DNA from: Actinomycetes bacterium
GTDB lineage: Bacteria > Actinomycetota > Acidimicrobiia > Acidimicrobiales > Palsa-688
Assembly: GCA_021846485.1 (NCBI GenBank)
Contig: JAJZWW010000141.1
Coordinates: 1 to 7,800 of the forward strand
DNA: 7,800 nt
Direction of reading: 5' to 3'
Every line of letters begins with the position of its first letter. The first letter of the stretch is position 1. The translations under genes and the position numbers were made by a program. The notes under the pieces are model-generated. The model was given only the letters and a program-made list of their open reading frames with translations, made no database searches and was not told the DNA's origin. Below are positions 5,394-7,800 of the stretch, in pieces.

Positions 5394-6926
5394 CTACACC
5401 GACAGCTGGCGCTCGATCTCCGCCAGCTGCTCCGGCGTGCCCTGCACCTTGGGCCCGGTGAACCAGCGGCGGGCCGAGGCCACCCACCACCCGCCGGCGA
5501 CGACCAGCACGACCGCGACGGCCACCGGGGCGTAGTTGAAGGTGCTCGCGGTGACCGGCGACACTTCGGGGAGCATGAACAGCACGCAGATGACCACCAC
5601 CCAGGCGACGCCGAGCCATCCCACGAGGGCGCTCCAGCGACCCAGCGTCCAGGGCCCCGCCTCGAAGCGATCGCCCGAGATGCGCCGCAGGAGGGTCGGG
5701 ATCACGTAGGCGATGTAGAGGCCGATCGTCGCGATCGAGGTGATCGCCCCGTAGGCGGTGACGCTCCACAGGTAGGGGACACCGAGCACGAAGGCGAACA
5801 CCGCGGCGAACCAGATCGAGTTGGTGGGGGTCCGGGTCCGGGGGTTGATCCGGTGCCAGAAGACCGATCCGGGGACTGCCCCGTCCCGGGAGAAGGCGTA
5901 GATCATCCGCGAGTTGGCGGTGACCGAGCACATTCCGCAGTAGAACTGGGCCACGAAGGCGATCACCAGCAGGATCTCCCCGCCGTGGCGGCCCAGCGCG
6001 TCGATGAATATCTGCACCGGGGGCACCCCCGTCGCGGACTTCAGGGCGGTGTCGTAGTTGCCGGCGATGGCGAAGGTGATCCCGAGGATCAGCACCCACC
6101 CGGCGACGAGCGACACGAGGATCGACGAGACGATGCCCCGGGGCCCGGCCACGGAGGCGTTGTGGGTCTCCTCGGACATGTGCGCCGAGGCGTCGTAGCC
6201 GGTGAAGGTGTACTGGGCCATGAGCAGCCCGATCATGAACACGTAGAAGCCGCTTCGGAACCCGGTATTGTTGACAAAGTGGGTGAACACGAAGCCCACC
6301 GAGCTGTGGTGGGCGGGGATCGCGCTGAGCGTCACGACGATGACCACCACCCCGATCAGGTGCCACCACACGCTGACATCGGACAGGAACGAGACGATCC
6401 GGATGCCGAAGGTGTTGAGCAGCCCGTGGGCCAGGAGGACGCACCCGTAGACCACCACGGTGTGCCCGGGGGTCGCCGCCCACCCGGTCGTCAGGCTGAG
6501 GAAGGCGGTGAAGAACTCGGCGAAGCCGAAGTCGATGCCCGCGGTGATCGCCACCTGCCCGAGGAGGTTGAACCACCCGGTGAACCAGCTCCACGCCGGC
6601 CCGCTGCCCTCCGGCGCCAGCTTGGCGGCCCAGTAGTACAGGCCGCCGGCGGTGGGGAAGCTGGAGCACACCTCGGCCATGCCGAGCCCCACGATCGTGG
6701 TCATGAGCCCGACGAGCAGCCAGCCCCACACCATGTCCACCGGCCCGCCGGTGTTCATGCCGTAGCCGTAGAGGGTGAGGCATCCCGACAGGATCGAGAT
6801 GATCGTGAACGACACCGCGAAGTTGGAGAAACCCCCCATCCTGCGGCGGAGCTCCTGGGCGTAGCCGAGGGCATGGAGCTTCTCGGCGTCGGCGGTACTA
6901 GCAGCGGCGCTGTCTTCGGTGGTCAT
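5394..6926 (-). CDS. APC-superfamily amino acid/GABA/choline-type permease (ACT family), 12 TM
   Basis: A 510-residue secondary transporter of the cytoplasmic membrane, of normal length for the ACT group that includes GABA, amino acid and choline permeases. The signature LGYAQELRRRMGGFSNFAVS (20-39) leads into TM1 (about 36-58), whose middle is unwound in APC folds. FPTAGGLYYWAAKLAP (90-105), YTFTGYDASAHMSEETHNAS (239-258) and FSRDGAVP (345-352) are typical family motifs. About twelve hydrophobic segments are visible, and the C-terminus ends in a charged cytoplasmic helix (PEQLAEIERQLSV). The ATG at 6926 follows a GGGGGGA ribosome binding site seven bases away. The SDR gene ends 54 bp upstream on the same strand and the aldehyde dehydrogenase precedes that, so the substrate is probably an amine, aminoalcohol or amino acid that is then oxidised. 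The exact substrate cannot be read from the sequence. Confidence 0.93.
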   Translation of the reverse strand: MTTEDSAAASTADAEKLHALGYAQELRRRMGGFSNFAVSFTIISILSGCLTLYGYGMNTGGPVDMVWGWLLVGLMTTIVGLGMAEVCSSFPTAGGLYYWAAKLAPEGSGPAWSWFTGWFNLLGQVAITAGIDFGFAEFFTAFLSLTTGWAATPGHTVVVYGCVLLAHGLLNTFGIRIVSFLSDVSVWWHLIGVVVIVVTLSAIPAHHSSVGFVFTHFVNNTGFRSGFYVFMIGLLMAQYTFTGYDASAHMSEETHNASVAGPRGIVSSILVSLVAGWVLILGITFAIAGNYDTALKSATGVPPVQIFIDALGRHGGEILLVIAFVAQFYCGMCSVTANSRMIYAFSRDGAVPGSVFWHRINPRTRTPTNSIWFAAVFAFVLGVPYLWSVTAYGAITSIATIGLYIAYVIPTLLRRISGDRFEAGPWTLGRWSALVGWLGVAWVVVICVLFMLPEVSPVTASTFNYAPVAVAVVLVVAGGWWVASARRWFTGPKVQGTPEQLAEIERQLSV

Positions 6927-6980
6927 GGCGACGTTCCCCCCGGGGTTCGCTGGTGACGGGTTCGGATTCTGATTCGGCGA

Positions 6981-7748
6981 CTAGAGCGGTGTGACGTAGG
7001 CGGCGTGGATGCCGCCGTCGACCACGAAGGTCGAGGCGGTGACGAACGATGCGTCGTCGGACGCGAGGAAGGCGGCGGCGGCGGCGATCTCCTCGGGCTC
7101 GCCGAAACGGCCCATGGGTATGTGCACGAGACGCCGCGCGGCCCTCTCGGGGTCCTTGGCGAACAGCTCTTGGAGCAGCGGGGTGCTCACCGGTCCGGGG
7201 CAGAGGGCGTTCACCCGCACCCCCTGGCGGGCGAACTGGACACCGAGCTCGCGCGAGAGGGAGAGCACCCCTCCCTTGGATGCGGTGTAGGAGATCTGGC
7301 TGGTCGCCGCCCCCATGAGAGCGACGAACGAGGCGGTGTTGATGATCGACCCGCCACCCCCTTCGAGCAGGTGGGGGATGGCCGTGCGGCAGCACAGGTA
7401 CACCGAGGTGAGGTTGACCTCCTGCACCCGCCGCCACGCATCGAGCCCGGTGGTGAGGATGGAGTCGTCCTCGGGCGGGGAGATCCCCGCGTTGTTGAAG
7501 CAGACGTGGAGGCCACCGTGGGTGTCGAGCGCGTGGCGGTACATCGCGGCCACCTGCTCGGCGTCGGTGACGTCCACCTCGACGAACGACCCGCCCGCCT
7601 CCTCGGCGACCGCCCGGCCGGCGTCGGCCAGCAGGTCGGCGACCACCACCCTGGCCCCCTCGGCGGCGAAGCGGCGGGCGGAGGCCGCGCCGATCCCGCT
7701 GGCACCTCCGGTGACCACCGCTACCTTGCCCTCCAACCGTCCCGTCAT
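6981..7748 (-). CDS. Short-chain dehydrogenase/reductase (classical SDR, probably NAD-dependent)
   Basis: A 255-residue classical SDR, a soluble oxidoreductase acting on an alcohol or ketone. The cofactor motif TGGASGIG is at 13-20, and Asp38 at the end of the second strand (VVVAD) favours NAD(H) over NADP(H). NNAG is at 85-88. The catalytic set is Asn112 (VNLTS), Ser140 (NTAS), Tyr154 and Lys158 (SYTASK). The PG motif (CPGPVSTP) begins near 183, and the C-terminal FVVDGGIHA is standard. These proteins are often annotated as 3-oxoacyl-ACP reductase, but here the neighbours (aldehyde dehydrogenase and permease) point to catabolism, not fatty acid synthesis. The ATG overlaps the ALDH stop codon (ATGA, 7745-7748), and GGAGG (7757-7753) lies four bases before it, inside the ALDH coding sequence. 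The two are therefore co-transcribed and probably translationally coupled. Confidence 0.94.
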   Translation of the reverse strand: MTGRLEGKVAVVTGGASGIGAASARRFAAEGARVVVADLLADAGRAVAEEAGGSFVEVDVTDAEQVAAMYRHALDTHGGLHVCFNNAGISPPEDDSILTTGLDAWRRVQEVNLTSVYLCCRTAIPHLLEGGGGSIINTASFVALMGAATSQISYTASKGGVLSLSRELGVQFARQGVRVNALCPGPVSTPLLQELFAKDPERAARRLVHIPMGRFGEPEEIAAAAAFLASDDASFVTASTFVVDGGIHAAYVTPL

Positions 7749-7800
7749 GGCGCCTCCGTCGAGATGAACACGTTCTTTGTCTCGGTGAACCCCTCCGGTG
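7745..7800 (-). CDS. Aldehyde dehydrogenase, C-terminal end only (gene continues past right edge)
   Basis: The minus-strand frame entering from the right edge encodes PEGFTETKNVFISTEAP and then TGA at 7747-7745. A final 'YTxxKxVxI/V'-like stretch is characteristic of the C-terminal oligomerisation strand of NAD(P)-dependent aldehyde dehydrogenases (ALDH superfamily), where FTETKNVFI fits well. The stop overlaps the SDR start (ATGA), making this the first visible gene of the ALDH-SDR-permease operon. Only 17 whole codons are in view, so the subfamily (for example betaine-, succinate-semialdehyde- or aminobutyraldehyde-type) cannot be told. The family call rests on the short motif plus the operon context. 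Confidence 0.72.
   Translation of the reverse strand, partial: PEGFTETKNVFISTEAP

Noticed and set aside
6934..6947. CCCCGGGG palindrome before the permease as a third CsoR/CstR operator
   Set aside because: It lacks the TA next to the G-tract and any adjoining -10 box. Its G-run is simply the permease ribosome binding site.
5373..6956. Plus-strand open frame of about 527 codons opposite the permease
   Set aside because: It is His/Asp/Gly/Glu-rich with no recognisable domain and mirrors the codon structure of the 12-TM permease on the other strand.

Overview
The window is a very GC-rich piece of bacterial chromosome, clearly above 65% G+C by eye. It has strongly GC-biased third codon positions, frequent GTG starts, and at least one gene whose -10 box sits so close to the start codon that a leaderless transcript is likely. 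With the protein types present, this suggests an actinobacterium (Actinomycetota). I cannot name the genus. There is no phage, IS element, CRISPR array, tRNA or rRNA. The genes are dense and ordinary in composition, so this looks like core or lightly variable chromosome rather than a recent insertion.

Left block (1-3647) concerns ion transport. On the minus strand a ClC-type chloride channel/transporter with a C-terminal CBS-like segment overlaps a MarR-family regulator by four bases (GTGA). Ten bases further on, an unidentified Pro/Gly/Ala-rich protein begins and runs off the left edge. These three form a probable operon. It is read from a promoter whose -10 hexamer lies inside a 13-bp inverted repeat, a possible MarR operator. 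Divergently, across about 115 bp, lies a two-TM potassium channel with a TVGYGD filter and a cytoplasmic RCK module. It ends in a strong hairpin. A Cl- and a K+ pathway thus share one regulatory gap.

Middle block (3648-5247) is regulatory. On the plus strand is an 88-residue CsoR/DUF156-family repressor. Its ligand residues are Cys35 and Cys64, with Gly where copper-sensing CsoR has His, as in the persulfide sensor CstR. A perfect 12-bp C5/G5 palindrome abuts its likely -10 box. Convergent to it is a HutC-type GntR regulator. Upstream of that, on the minus strand, is a 59-residue Cys-rich (zinc-ribbon-like) protein gene. Its promoter carries a second G-tract element with the same geometry as the one before the repressor. 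I propose that these two elements define a small local regulon. This is the most interesting feature of the window.

Right block (5394-7800) is a minus-strand catabolic operon: the last codons of an aldehyde dehydrogenase, an SDR dehydrogenase whose ATG overlaps the ALDH stop (ATGA), and a 12-TM APC-superfamily permease of the GABA/choline/amino-acid (ACT) type. Uptake of an amine or amino-acid-like compound followed by stepwise oxidation is the natural reading. The GntR protein downstream is a plausible but unproven regulator of it.
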